In this document: positions 7,790 to 15,736 of the stretch, one piece after another
How the letters are laid out: each line of letters starts with the position of its first letter
Numbering within the stretch: the stretch's first letter is position 1
Source of the DNA: Pseudomonas libanensis
Lineage (GTDB): Bacteria; Pseudomonadota; Gammaproteobacteria; Pseudomonadales; Pseudomonadaceae
NCBI RefSeq assembly: GCF_001439685.1
Contig: NZ_JYLH01000011.1
Coordinates: 124,001 to 188,000 of the forward strand
DNA length: 64,000 nt
Direction: 5' to 3'
Notes under the pieces: generated by a model
The model's input: the letters and a program-made list of their open reading frames with translations, nothing else
The model's database searches: none
Told to the model about the DNA's origin: nothing
Translations under genes and position numbers: made by a program

Positions 7790-8716
7790 TTACAGCTTGG
7801 CCGACAACAACGCCTCCAGCTTCTCCTGATCGCGAGCAAACTGGCGAATGCCCTCTGCCAGCTTTTCAGTCGCCATCGCATCTTCGTTGGACTCCCAACG
7901 GAACTGCGCTTCAGTCATATGCACACGGGCCTCACCGGCATGGCCTGGCGACAGCTTACGCTCCAGCTTGCCCTCATCCGCCGCCAGCTTCTCCAGCAGG
8001 TCCGGGCTGATGGTCAGGCGGTCACACCCGGCCAGCTCTTCAATCTGGCTCAGGTTACGGAAGCTCGCACCCATCACCACAGTCTTGTAGCCGTTAGCCT
8101 TGTAGTAGTTGTAGATGCGCGTCACCGACTGCACGCCCGGGTCATCGGAACCGGTGTAGTCGTTGCCGTTGGCCTTCTTGTACCAATCGTAGATACGGCC
8201 CACGAACGGCGAAATCAGGAACACACCGGCTTCAGCACAAGCCACGGCCTGAGCGAAGGAGAACAGCAGCGTCAGGTTGGTCTGGATACCTTCTTTTTCC
8301 AGCTTCTCGGCGGCGCGGATGCCTTCCCAGGTAGAAGCGATCTTGATCAGCACGCGATCGCGGCTAACCCCGGCTTTGTCGTACAGGTCGATCAGACGGT
8401 GCGCACGCTTGAGGATAGCGGCTTCGTCGAACGACAGGCGCGCATCCACCTCAGTGGAAATACGGCCCGGCACTACTTTAAGAATCTCCTGGCCGACCGC
8501 CACGGCAAAACGGTCACTGGCCAGGCCCACATCGCCGTTGCAGTCCTGTACACACTCATCCAGCAGCTTGGCATAGCCCGGAATCGACGCAGCCTTGAGC
8601 AGCAGGGAAGGGTTGGTGGTCGCGTCTTGTGGCTTGAGCTTGGCGAGGGTGGAAAAATCGCCGGTATCGGCTACGACGGTGGTGAATTGCTTGAGTTGTT
8701 CCAGCTTGGAAGTCAT
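7790..8716 (-). CDS. tal: transaldolase
   Basis: Transfers a dihydroxyacetone unit between sugar phosphates in the non-oxidative pentose phosphate pathway. The start at MTSKLEQLKQ gives 308 residues, standard for TalB-type enzymes. Signatures: DATTNPSLLLKAA near residue 35 (catalytic Asp), RVLIKIASTWEGIRAAE with the Schiff-base Lys near residue 130, and FSFAQAVACAEAGVFLISPFVGRIYDW. An upstream in-frame start would add 19 unsupported residues. Monocistronic and leftward. Confidence 0.97.
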   Translation of the reverse strand: MTSKLEQLKQFTTVVADTGDFSTLAKLKPQDATTNPSLLLKAASIPGYAKLLDECVQDCNGDVGLASDRFAVAVGQEILKVVPGRISTEVDARLSFDEAAILKRAHRLIDLYDKAGVSRDRVLIKIASTWEGIRAAEKLEKEGIQTNLTLLFSFAQAVACAEAGVFLISPFVGRIYDWYKKANGNDYTGSDDPGVQSVTRIYNYYKANGYKTVVMGASFRNLSQIEELAGCDRLTISPDLLEKLAADEGKLERKLSPGHAGEARVHMTEAQFRWESNEDAMATEKLAEGIRQFARDQEKLEALLSAKL

Positions 8717-8977
8717 GGGCGTGCTCTGTCCTGTGGGTCTGATGACATTACCCGAGCGCCGGCAGGCGCTCAAGGGCGCAAATGCGTTAGGTCGTTTGCG
8801 AGGGCAATAACCTGGAAACGGCCGTTTGAATTACCGGCAGTGGTGTTCAATAAGAGGGCAAAATCGCACGTAGGTTCAACCTGATTCCATAGGACCTGTG
8901 CCACCGGCTCCAAGCGAGTTGATAGAGGTGATATCAATGTTTTGAAGTTGTGAAAAGTTTATTTTTCATATCTTTTG

Positions 8978-9005
8978 TTGTTGCTGTTTTGGCTTGTGCT
9001 ATACC
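8978..9005 (+). promoter_or_regulatory. possible sigma-70 promoter for the toxin-like gene
   Basis: TTGTTG (8978-8983) and TATACC (9000-9005) are separated by 16 bases in an AT-rich stretch (8930-9010) that contrasts with the GC-rich flanks. It lies about 125 bases before the start of the 9130 gene. Match by eye only. Confidence 0.35.
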
Positions 9006-9129
9006 TGACTGGCAAGCGCTAACTTAGGCCGATAAAAATTCTGATGACATAACTGTCCGCGGCGAAGTGCTGTGTGCCTGTGCATTAAAATCTGCTTGTT
9101 CGTTAGTTTGAAAGCAAAGGAGAGATGTA

Positions 9130-9876
9130 ATGAAAAGGAATATATCAACGCTATTCGCTGCCGTGGGTTTTATATGTTCAACCACGGTATTTGCCGATGT
9201 GACGGTACAGCAGGCACTCAGCGCCGGTTGTTACGATACCCAGGAAATGCGTGGAATCATTGACACCGCCAAGGCAGGTAAGCCCATGGGCAGCCGCACC
9301 CTGGAAAAGGAAAACGAACTGACCTCATCCTACGGCGGCAAGATCACCGACACCAGAGTGACCGCGCCTGCCACCTGGGTGTACCGCGCGTATGAGAGTG
9401 CAGACACCAACAATTGGCACGTCCAGAAGCTCAAGGCCGGGGTGATCTACTCCAAGGCGCAGAACGATCTGGACAAATACCTCAAGAACGGCGGTACACC
9501 CCAAGAGTACTGGGCCCTCGATGGGCCCGACTTGCACGCGCTGGGTTTTAACGGTGCCACCTACACGACAATGCGACTACTCGCATTACAGTCCAGCGAC
9601 ACGCCAAAAAGCCAGTTCGTGAGTTTTGCACTGGACTACGCCACCACCGGAACCTTTGGAGGCGCCGTGTATGCACTTCAAGTGAACCCGAATTCCCCGA
9701 TTCTAGGGTTGGTTAACTGCAAAACCCCAGGCGGTGAAGTTCAATTTCAGATTCTAGGCGGCACAACATTCAACACGCTATACCGCAAAGTTATAACCGA
9801 AAAAGATTGGAAAAAATATAACCGAGGCACCGACCAATGGGTAACTGTGCCCAAAGGAACAGTGCCGGAAAAATAA
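9130..9876 (+). CDS. secreted protein resembling cholera/heat-labile enterotoxin A-type ADP-ribosyltransferase
   Basis: A 248-residue exported protein: signal peptide MKRNISTLFAAVGFICSTTVFA, then DVTVQQ. The order of motifs resembles cholera-toxin-class mono-ADP-ribosyltransferases: TWVYRAYE with Arg86 (CtxA has LYRAD), QFVSFALDYATTGTFGGAVYALQVNPNSPI with Ser165 in the STS position (CtxA has GYVSTS...YYIYVIATAPN), and GGEVQFQILGGTTFNTLYRK with Glu203 (CtxA has EQEVSALGGIPYSQIYGWYRV). The residue two before Glu203 is Gly, not the usual Glu or Gln. Cys34 and Cys197 could form a disulfide. Strong ribosome site AAGGAGAG. No B subunit or immunity gene is adjacent. Toxin activity is inference; the protein could also be an inactive relative. 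Confidence 0.6.
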   Translation: MKRNISTLFAAVGFICSTTVFADVTVQQALSAGCYDTQEMRGIIDTAKAGKPMGSRTLEKENELTSSYGGKITDTRVTAPATWVYRAYESADTNNWHVQKLKAGVIYSKAQNDLDKYLKNGGTPQEYWALDGPDLHALGFNGATYTTMRLLALQSSDTPKSQFVSFALDYATTGTFGGAVYALQVNPNSPILGLVNCKTPGGEVQFQILGGTTFNTLYRKVITEKDWKKYNRGTDQWVTVPKGTVPEK

Positions 9877-9887
9877 GCAACATTGCA

Positions 9888-9919
9888 GCAAGGGCCGGCA
9901 GCAACTGCCGAGCCCTTGC
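9888..9919. terminator. terminator-like hairpin
   Basis: GCAAGGGCCGGCAG and CTGCCGAGCCCTTGC form a long GC-rich stem with a 3-base loop and one bulge, 12 bases after the preceding stop. No T tract follows, so intrinsic termination is uncertain. Confidence 0.5.
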
Positions 9920-9934
9920 GATCACCGCTAAACC

Positions 9935-9959
9935 TGCGGGAGCTGGCTTGCCTGCGATA
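9935..9959. repeat. single REP arm
   Basis: GCGGGAGCTGGCTTGCCTGCGATAG is one arm of the genome's REP palindrome with a single change; no mate within 100 bases. Confidence 0.75.
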
Positions 9960-10002
9960 GCGGAGTGTCAGCCTCCATCTAAATCAACTGACAGTCGACC
10001 AA

Positions 10003-10989
10003 TCACCGCCCCTCCAACAACGCCCCCGCCTGATCCAACAACGCCAACGGATCCGTCGCCTTATGAATATCCACCGACAACAACTGCCTGAACCTGCGAG
10101 CCCCCGCAAACCCAGTGCCCAACCCCAATACATGCCGAGTAATGTGATGCATCGTCCCACCACTGGCCAAATGCTCAGCGATATAAGGCCGCAACTGCGC
10201 CAACGCCTGCGCCCGGCTAATCACCGGCGCCTCACTGCCAAACAACCGCTGATCCACCTCCGCCAACAGATACGGATTGTGATAAGCCTCCCGCCCCAAC
10301 ATCACCCCATCAAACGTCTGCAAATGCTCTTGGCACTGCTCCAACGTCTTGATCCCACCGTTGAGATTAATCTCCAACTCCGGAAAATCCTGCTTCAACT
10401 GCGCCGCCACGTCATAACGCAACGGCGGAATGTCCCGGTTCTCCTTGGGCGACAACCCCTCCAGAATCGCAATCCGCGCATGTACGGTAAAACTGGTGCA
10501 ACCGGCATCCTTCACCGTGCCGACAAAATCACATAGCTCGGCATAACTGTCCCGGCCATTGATGCCGATACGGTGCTTCACCGTCACAGGGATCGACACC
10601 GCATCGCGCATCGCCTTCACACAGTCCGCCACCAGGGCAGGGTGCGCCATCAGGATCGCGCCGATCATGTTGTTCTGCACCCGGTCGCTGGGGCAGCCAA
10701 CGTTCAGGTTCACTTCGTCATAACCGGCGGCCTCGGCCATGCGGGCGCAGGCGGCCAGATCGGCCGGGACACTGCCACCCAATTGCAGCGCTAACGGGTG
10801 CTCGGCTTCGTTGTGGCGCAGAAAGCGCTCGTGGTCGCCATGGAGGATTGCGCCGGTGGTGACCATCTCGGTGTAGAGCAGGGCGTGTTTGGAGAGCAGG
10901 CGTAGGAAGAACCGGCAGTGGCGGTCCGTCCAATCCATCATGGGGGCGACGGAGAAGCGGCGGGAGAGAGGAGCTGTTTCTAGGGACAT
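10003..10989 (-). CDS. dusA: tRNA-dihydrouridine(20/20a) synthase
   Basis: Flavin-dependent reductase of U20/U20a in the tRNA D-loop, 328 residues. It begins FSVAPMMDWTDRHCRFF, typical of DusA. NLNVGCPSDRVQNNMIGA holds the catalytic Cys99, SIPVTVKHRIGI and FTVHARIA contribute to the tRNA/FMN site, and LNGGI ... DGVMLGREAYHNPYLL binds phosphate. Monocistronic; the leftward reading frame ends just after a REP arm. Confidence 0.96.
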   Translation of the reverse strand: MSLETAPLSRRFSVAPMMDWTDRHCRFFLRLLSKHALLYTEMVTTGAILHGDHERFLRHNEAEHPLALQLGGSVPADLAACARMAEAAGYDEVNLNVGCPSDRVQNNMIGAILMAHPALVADCVKAMRDAVSIPVTVKHRIGINGRDSYAELCDFVGTVKDAGCTSFTVHARIAILEGLSPKENRDIPPLRYDVAAQLKQDFPELEINLNGGIKTLEQCQEHLQTFDGVMLGREAYHNPYLLAEVDQRLFGSEAPVISRAQALAQLRPYIAEHLASGGTMHHITRHVLGLGTGFAGARRFRQLLSVDIHKATDPLALLDQAGALLEGR

Positions 10990-11072
10990 TGGGAATCTGA
11001 GTCAGCGAGGCGAATGGCGCGCAGTTTATCAGGAACGGATCTTGGGTGCCGGAGAGGCAACTTCTGCGTGCA

Positions 11073-11357
11073 TTACCACTTCGAGCGAGGACGTTGCCGT
11101 GTGTGGAATACGCCAAGGATCTGCAGTCGATCACCCCGCACTCTATACGGGATCAGATAGGACCAGTTGGGAACTGCCCATTCGCGGGTATGTTTCACCC
11201 GACCTTCGCGGCCCATGGAAGGAAACTGAGCCAGCCTGTCGACACTGGTGAAAATGGCATCCGAGAAGTCGTCAGCGGCTTTTGGATTTTCGAGAGCGAT
11301 GTAGCTCGCTTCGTCTTCCAGATTTTTGAGTGCTTTTTCAAGCCACTCAACCCGCAT
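11073..11357 (-). CDS. ParE/RelE-family toxin
   Basis: A 94-residue toxin of the ParE branch, chosen start MRVEWLEKALKNLED. The segments WLEKALKNLEDEASYIALENPKAADDF, LAQFPSMGREGRV, REWAVPNWSYLIPYRV and LQILGVFHTRQRPRSKW match the family in order. Its start lies inside the antitoxin gene (11-base overlap), the usual arrangement for a coupled toxin. ParE toxins inhibit gyrase while RelE types cleave mRNA; sequence favours ParE by its AxxF and basic tail, but the target is not proven. Confidence 0.85.
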   Translation of the reverse strand: MRVEWLEKALKNLEDEASYIALENPKAADDFSDAIFTSVDRLAQFPSMGREGRVKHTREWAVPNWSYLIPYRVRGDRLQILGVFHTRQRPRSKW

Positions 11358-11589
11358 TCCTGCTCCAGCGCCTAGCGCGCATGGCCGCCACCTGGTCATC
11401 GGTGGCGAATTTGCCTTCGTCGGCGTCTTTTACCGCCAGCTCGATCTGAGCGGTCAGCGTTTTTTCGTGCTCGATGTAGTCGCGAAGAACGTCCATTGCA
11501 AGGTAGCTTGCTGTTTGGCCGTTGGTTTTGGCTAGGTCGGCGAGAGAGTTGGACAGGTCTTCCGGCAGGTTTAGGGATATCCCAGTCAT
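11347..11589 (-). CDS. ribbon-helix-helix antitoxin
   Basis: Eighty residues. The N-terminal MTGISLNLPEDLSNSLADLAKTNGQTASYLAMDVLRDYIEH is a ribbon-helix-helix fold (strand, then two helices), the DNA-binding dimer of CopG/ParD-type antitoxins. The C-terminal part (EKTLTAQIELAVKDADEGKFATDDQVAAMRARRW) is the toxin-neutralising tail. First gene of a two-gene operon with the ParE-like toxin; RHH antitoxins normally repress their own promoter, which should lie at 11590-11650. Confidence 0.85.
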   Translation of the reverse strand: MTGISLNLPEDLSNSLADLAKTNGQTASYLAMDVLRDYIEHEKTLTAQIELAVKDADEGKFATDDQVAAMRARRWSRNAG

Positions 11590-11806
11590 GGCGGCCTCGA
11601 TGGTGGACGGTTGTGGGGCATCTTACACCGTGAAGCGTCGGGTTGAAGCAGCAGGCCGTCGCGAGGTGTGTCTGGGAGTGAATCGTTTACTTTTCCTCTG
11701 CCAACTCATAGCCGGGTGTCGTGGTCTTATCCCGGTATCCGAGGCGGTTTTTTGCTGTCTGCCGATTAGCTTTGTTTCTGCAATGGTATAAATAAATCCG
11801 CCCTCT

Positions 11807-12253
11807 TTATCTCCGCGCCTTCAAAAACCGCCCTTCGTAATCCGCCACCGGAAGACGGGTGGAATCGTACTTCTCAAATAATCTATAACGATTTATAGCG
11901 ATTTTGTCGTACATCCAATCTCGCAGGGTCGCTGGGACGACGCGGGCAGCTGTTAGCCAACGCCACGGGGCATTCAGGCGTGCCAAGATTTCGAACATTG
12001 CCTCGGAACGCACGGACACCTTGTCATTCGAGATGAGAACAATGGTGTTGAATTTGTCCTGCGGTAGCCCCGCCCACTGTAATAGCGCTTGACCTTCCGG
12101 CGATTGAACCGCAGCAAGCTGAATTTGATGAGTATGGTCATAGTGGATAATGAACCGCGCCCAGCCGTTGCAAAGCTTGCAGGTGCCGTCGAAAAGTACT
12201 GCTGTTTCGCCTGGTTGCAGGAGCGGGGCAGGAGATCGGGGTTGGATGGTCAT
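11807..12253 (-). CDS. DCC-family (DUF393) thiol-disulfide oxidoreductase-like protein
   Basis: A 148-residue protein with the family-naming motif DGTCKLCNGW near residue 24, a CxxC redox pair on a thioredoxin-like fold, followed by FIIHYDHTHQIQLAAVQSPEGQALL and a C-terminal helical RDWMYDKIAINRYRLFEKYD region. Function of the family is not established. It is alone, with 217 bases upstream of the antitoxin operon's far side and a 406-base gene-less stretch before it. Confidence 0.85.
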   Translation of the reverse strand: MTIQPRSPAPLLQPGETAVLFDGTCKLCNGWARFIIHYDHTHQIQLAAVQSPEGQALLQWAGLPQDKFNTIVLISNDKVSVRSEAMFEILARLNAPWRWLTAARVVPATLRDWMYDKIAINRYRLFEKYDSTRLPVADYEGRFLKARR

Positions 12254-12659
12254 CGGGTCTGCCGTATCTGAAGATAAACCATTTTAGAGGCTTTCATTTT
12301 GCGACTTAACGATCTTTAAATTCTGGTTGCCTCTACGCGTGTTCAACGAATCTCTCGCTCAGGCTTGGCAGGATATGACATGGAACGTCACAAGGGCATC
12401 CCCCATGGCGTTGGCGTTGCTCCACTCTGGAGCGCATACGACTTTCAGCTCGCAGACGTAACAAAGTTGGTAATGGCGCTGGGCGGGAGTTTTAGATCCA
12501 GTCCTTGATACGCCTTTAGGGTATTTCCTACACATTTCTCGGCTTGCCCCCCAGACCACCCCTAGCTAACCTCCTCAAGCCGCCGCAAACCCAGCGGCCG
12601 GAGGTGGAAGTCCGTATTGCTAAGGCGTTTTAACTCCCGTAAATATTTGGAGCTTCGCC
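12254..12659. other. gene-less stretch with a hairpin before the DUF6124 gene
   Basis: I see no credible gene. A minus-strand open frame at 12359-12559 has no ribosome site or recognisable content. Near the right end CCTC-AAG-CCGC (12573-12583) can pair with GCGG-CCG-GAGG (12594-12604), a GC-rich hairpin in the probable leader of the DUF6124 gene. Confidence 0.4.
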
Positions 12660-13025
12660 ATGCACAACAACACACGCAATTCTTCTATTGATCACGGTAC
12701 ATCGTCCGCCGATCCCAAGCTTCAAGCCGCAGCCCACCGAGCAATCCATCATCACTTGCCCCCATCCGACGACGCTGCCCCCGCCGAACACCCAAGCAAC
12801 AACCTATTCCTCGTAAACCCAACCATCGACCCCGAAACCCTCCTGGCCAACGCCGCCGAAAACCTGGCATCCGCCAACGAAATGGCCGCCACCTTGGCGT
12901 TCGAGCTCGACGACTCCCAGCGCGCCATCGCCCTGGGCATTCAGCAGTTGATCGAGTTGAGTTCGCTGCTGGTTGACCGAGCCCAGGAGCAAGTTGCGCC
13001 TGTAGCGGCCTCAGTTAAAACCTGA
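12660..13025 (+). CDS. DUF6124 family protein
   Basis: A 121-residue soluble protein of the kind found in many copies in Pseudomonas genomes. The N-terminal 45 residues are low-complexity and His/Pro-rich; the conserved part is FLVNPTIDPETLLANAAENLASANEMAATLAFELDDSQRAIALGIQQLIELSSLLVDRA, predicted to be helical. Ribosome site TTTGGAG before the ATG. Function unknown; regulation by stress or Gac/Rsm has been suggested for some relatives but nothing here shows it directly. Confidence 0.8.
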   Translation: MHNNTRNSSIDHGTSSADPKLQAAAHRAIHHHLPPSDDAAPAEHPSNNLFLVNPTIDPETLLANAAENLASANEMAATLAFELDDSQRAIALGIQQLIELSSLLVDRAQEQVAPVAASVKT

Positions 13026-13171
13026 CAACCAACCTTGCCGCCTTGCCCAAGGCGGCAACCTGAACTCATGCCGTCTCCCAGCAAAGTTTCATAATTCCCT
13101 GGGCCGTTGAGGTCTACGATCCCCTACTGAGAGAGGACCCCAGCGCCTCCAGCCCACAGGGAACTGAAACC

Positions 13172-13390
13172 ATGATCTCGAACCTCGTCAAAGTTGTGAT
13201 GATCACCGGCACGTTGATGTTGAGTGCTTGTTCATCTTCACCGAGCGTGAACAGCGACCCGTGCTTTTCAGGGGGATGCCAGGCGTTTGGTGACCATAGC
13301 TCCAGCAAAGCCGCCAAGATGAATTTTGGTGGCAGTGGGCTGGGGAGTAGTTATGGGGAGTATGGTTCGGGGTTGTTGCGTGATGATTGA
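13172..13390 (+). CDS. small predicted lipoprotein
   Basis: Seventy-two residues with a lipoprotein signal (MISNLVKVVMITGTLMLSAC, lipobox LSAC, Cys20 acylated by Lgt). The mature 53 residues are Ser/Gly-rich and contain DPCFSGGCQAFGDHSSSKAAKM, with a Cys pair four residues apart, and end SGLGSSYGEYGSGLLRDD. AGGGAACTG before the ATG. I do not recognise a family function. Confidence 0.65.
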   Translation: MISNLVKVVMITGTLMLSACSSSPSVNSDPCFSGGCQAFGDHSSSKAAKMNFGGSGLGSSYGEYGSGLLRDD

Positions 13391-13534
13391 TGGGGTGGTG
13401 GGGCAAGAGCGTTTTGCTTGCTTTGCCGCTTTTGCAAAGTGAGCAGCCGTTGGGGTGGAACGCTAATTAGCCGTTGCCTGAGTAACGGATAGGTACGCGG
13501 TCTGATCCCGCATTTTCGTCGGCTGTCGGGCCGT

Positions 13535-13559
13535 CTTCGCGAGCAAGCCCGCTCCCACA
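13535..13559. repeat. single REP arm
   Basis: CTTCGCGAGCAAGCCCGCTC continuing into CCACA: the right arm of the GCGGGCTTGCTCGCG subtype, in the 676-base gene-less interval 13391-14066. Confidence 0.8.
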
Positions 13560-13720
13560 GTTGGATCGCAGAGTGCCAGGTCTATAGGCGTCGGCTGCCA
13601 GGGCGTCACGGGAGCAAGCTCCCTCGCCACAGGTGCAGCGTCGCGCCGAAGTTGTGTAGATATTTATGCTGCGATGGCGGTGGGTCAGTTAACTCATCTG
13701 TCACTGATACACCGCTATCG

Positions 13721-14010
13721 CAGGCAAGCCAGCTCCCACATTGGCCATATATCGCCCACAAAAACAGCGCCCGGCCCAGATCCCCGTGGGAGCGGGCTTG
13801 CTCGCGAAAGCGGCGTGTCAGTCACTGAATCTATAACTGAACCAATGCTGTTGCAGGCAAGCCAGCTCCCACACTGGCCATGTATCGCCCGCAGAACCAG
13901 CGTCTGGCCCAGATCCCTGTGGGAGCGGGCTTGCTCGCGAAGGCGGCGTGTCAGTCACTGAATCTATAACTGAACCACTGCTTTCCCAGGCAAGCCAGCG
14001 CCACACATTG
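13721..14010. repeat. tandem REP array, 133-bp period
   Basis: The segment starting CAGGCAAGCCAGCTCCCACA at 13721 recurs at 13854 and, degenerate (CCAGCGCCACACA), at 13987: exactly 133 bases apart. Each unit holds a right arm, a spacer (TGGCCATrTATCGCCC...GGCCCAGATCCC), a left arm GTGGGAGCGGGCTTGCTCGC and the shared tail GGCGGCGTGTCAGTCACTGA. Unit 1 and unit 2 differ at only a few positions, implying recent duplication. Part of a 676-base interval without a gene. Confidence 0.9.
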
Positions 14011-14066
14011 GATCTTCGTTGTTTGGAATATGGTGTTCGCGTAGCTGATCGGTATTCGGCAAGCCG

Positions 14067-15254
14067 TTAATGGCCGCCTTTCATCCGCCGGGCGATCAGG
14101 TAGAGGCCCAGGCCCACCAGGGCTGTCGCGGCGCCGATGTAGCCAGTACTGGTCCACCCCAACCCTGCCGTAATCGCCATCCCCCCAAACCACGGCCCCA
14201 GCGCATTTGCCAGGTTAAACGCCGCATGGTTGGATGCTGCCGCGAGGCTCGGCGCTTCATGGGCGATGTCCATGAGGCGAATCTGCAACGGCGCCGCCAA
14301 CGCGACCATGGTGCCCACCAACCCCATGCTCAGCAGCACGCCCCACAGCGACGCCGCGGCGAAGGGGAAGAACAGCAGCACGGCCATCGACCACACCAAT
14401 ATCAAGCCCACCGCCCGAAACTGCATGCGATCAAACAGCTTGCCACCGGCAATGTTGCCGATGATGCCGCCCACGCCAAAGGCGGCGAGGCCGAAGGGGA
14501 TCCACTGCGGCGAGACTTTGGTCACTTCGAGCATCGTCGGCGCCAGGTAGCTGAATACGCAGAACATCCCGGCAAAGCCAATCGCGCCGATGGACAGGGC
14601 CATCCATACCTGGGGTTTGGTGAAGGCGCGCAGTTCCTTGCGCGGGTCGCTGCGTTGTTCGTCGTGGCGGTGGGGCACGAATTGCCAGACCAGGGCGATA
14701 GTGAGCAGGGCGATCACGCTGACCAGGGCGAATGCCGAGCGCCAGCCCAGGTGTTGGCCGAGGAAGGTGGCGATGGGGTTGCCGAGCAGCATGGCCAGGG
14801 TCAGGCCCATCATCACGCGGGCTACGGCGCCGGCACGTTTGTCGGTGGGCACCATGCTGGAGGCGACCACGGCGGCGATGCCGAAATAGGCGCCGTGGGG
14901 CAGGCCGCTGATAAAGCGGAAGGCCACCAGCGAGCCGAAGGTCGGGGTGAAGGCAGTGGCGAAGTTGCCCAGGGCGTACAGGCCCATCAGCAACAGCAGC
15001 ATGTGTTTGCGCAGCAGCTTGGCGCCGAGGATGGCCAAGAGTGGAGCACCGACCATCACGCCGAGGGCGTAGGCGCTGATGGCGTGGCCGACTTGGGGTT
15101 CGCTCAAGCCCAGGTTCTGGGCGATGTCGGGCATCAGGCCCATGATGGCGAATTCGCCGGTGCCGATCGCGAAGGCGCCCACGGCCATGGCTGCTTCCAT
15201 TTTCGCGGCGCTGCGCGCGGGCAGTACATGCCCGGGTGTTTGCTGGGTAGTCAT
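14067..15254 (-). CDS. MFS transporter (AraJ/YdeA-like drug/sugar-efflux type)
   Basis: A 395-residue inner-membrane protein with twelve predicted transmembrane helices. The start chosen is MTTQQTPGHVLPARS; a GTG nine codons upstream is possible but lacks a ribosome site. AIGTGEFAIMGLMPDIAQNLGLSEPQVGHAISAYALGVMVGAPLLAILGAKL and the motif-A-like loop KLLRKHMLL are typical of the AraJ/ArsB-like efflux subfamily (DHA1). A small-molecule efflux role is likely; the substrate cannot be read from sequence. Its 3' end abuts the REP array. Confidence 0.88.
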   Translation of the reverse strand: MTTQQTPGHVLPARSAAKMEAAMAVGAFAIGTGEFAIMGLMPDIAQNLGLSEPQVGHAISAYALGVMVGAPLLAILGAKLLRKHMLLLLMGLYALGNFATAFTPTFGSLVAFRFISGLPHGAYFGIAAVVASSMVPTDKRAGAVARVMMGLTLAMLLGNPIATFLGQHLGWRSAFALVSVIALLTIALVWQFVPHRHDEQRSDPRKELRAFTKPQVWMALSIGAIGFAGMFCVFSYLAPTMLEVTKVSPQWIPFGLAAFGVGGIIGNIAGGKLFDRMQFRAVGLILVWSMAVLLFFPFAAASLWGVLLSMGLVGTMVALAAPLQIRLMDIAHEAPSLAAASNHAAFNLANALGPWFGGMAITAGLGWTSTGYIGAATALVGLGLYLIARRMKGGH

Positions 15255-15736
15255 GGGTAACTCTGTGTGAAGGGTGTGCACGAAGGACAGCCGCCGATGC
15301 TACGCAGGCAACGGCGAAGGTGTCTAGAACCGCCATTTGCGCCAGAGTTCCAGGCCTGTGACCGCAGGTCGCGCCTGTCAGGCTTGACACCGGCGCATTA
15401 AAAGCCGCGATTTGGGCCTGTCAATTGGCCAAACGGCGCATAAACGCTGTTTAGCGTGATATTCTGCGCGCCGTCTTGGTCTAGTCTTTCCCTGGTGCGT
15501 ACACCCGTATACGTCCCAGCGGTTGGCTGTCGCCCAGGTAGCTGAAGCCAATAATGATAAGAAGTCAGCGCAGAAGGGACATAACAGTGAGGTCGCTCAA
15601 CCGGCCTTGTGTGCCCACCCTGCAGTCCTCATGTGCATGTGCAGACCCCGCGCGACGTTGCCTGACGTAGCGTGATCGAGGGTCGCCCATGACGGGGGGC
15701 GGTAGGGCGGATGGCGTTTTATCATAGGTGCTACTG
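15255..15736 (+). other. gene-less region with palindrome and long mqo leader
   Basis: No gene. ACGCT-GTTT-AGCGT (15444-15457) is a perfect 5-base-arm palindrome lying in a promoter-like AT-rich patch, followed about 280 bases later by mqo. The interval is GC-rich after 15480, and the mqo message may therefore have a long 5' leader; no known riboswitch class was recognised. Confidence 0.4.

Noticed and set aside
12359..12559. A minus-strand open frame in the gap before the DUF6124 gene
   Set aside because: No ribosome site, unusual composition and no recognisable motif.
13721..14010. CRISPR-like regular repeats
   Set aside because: Units are 133 bases with long identical spacers and are known REP sequence; no short direct repeats with unique spacers and no cas genes.
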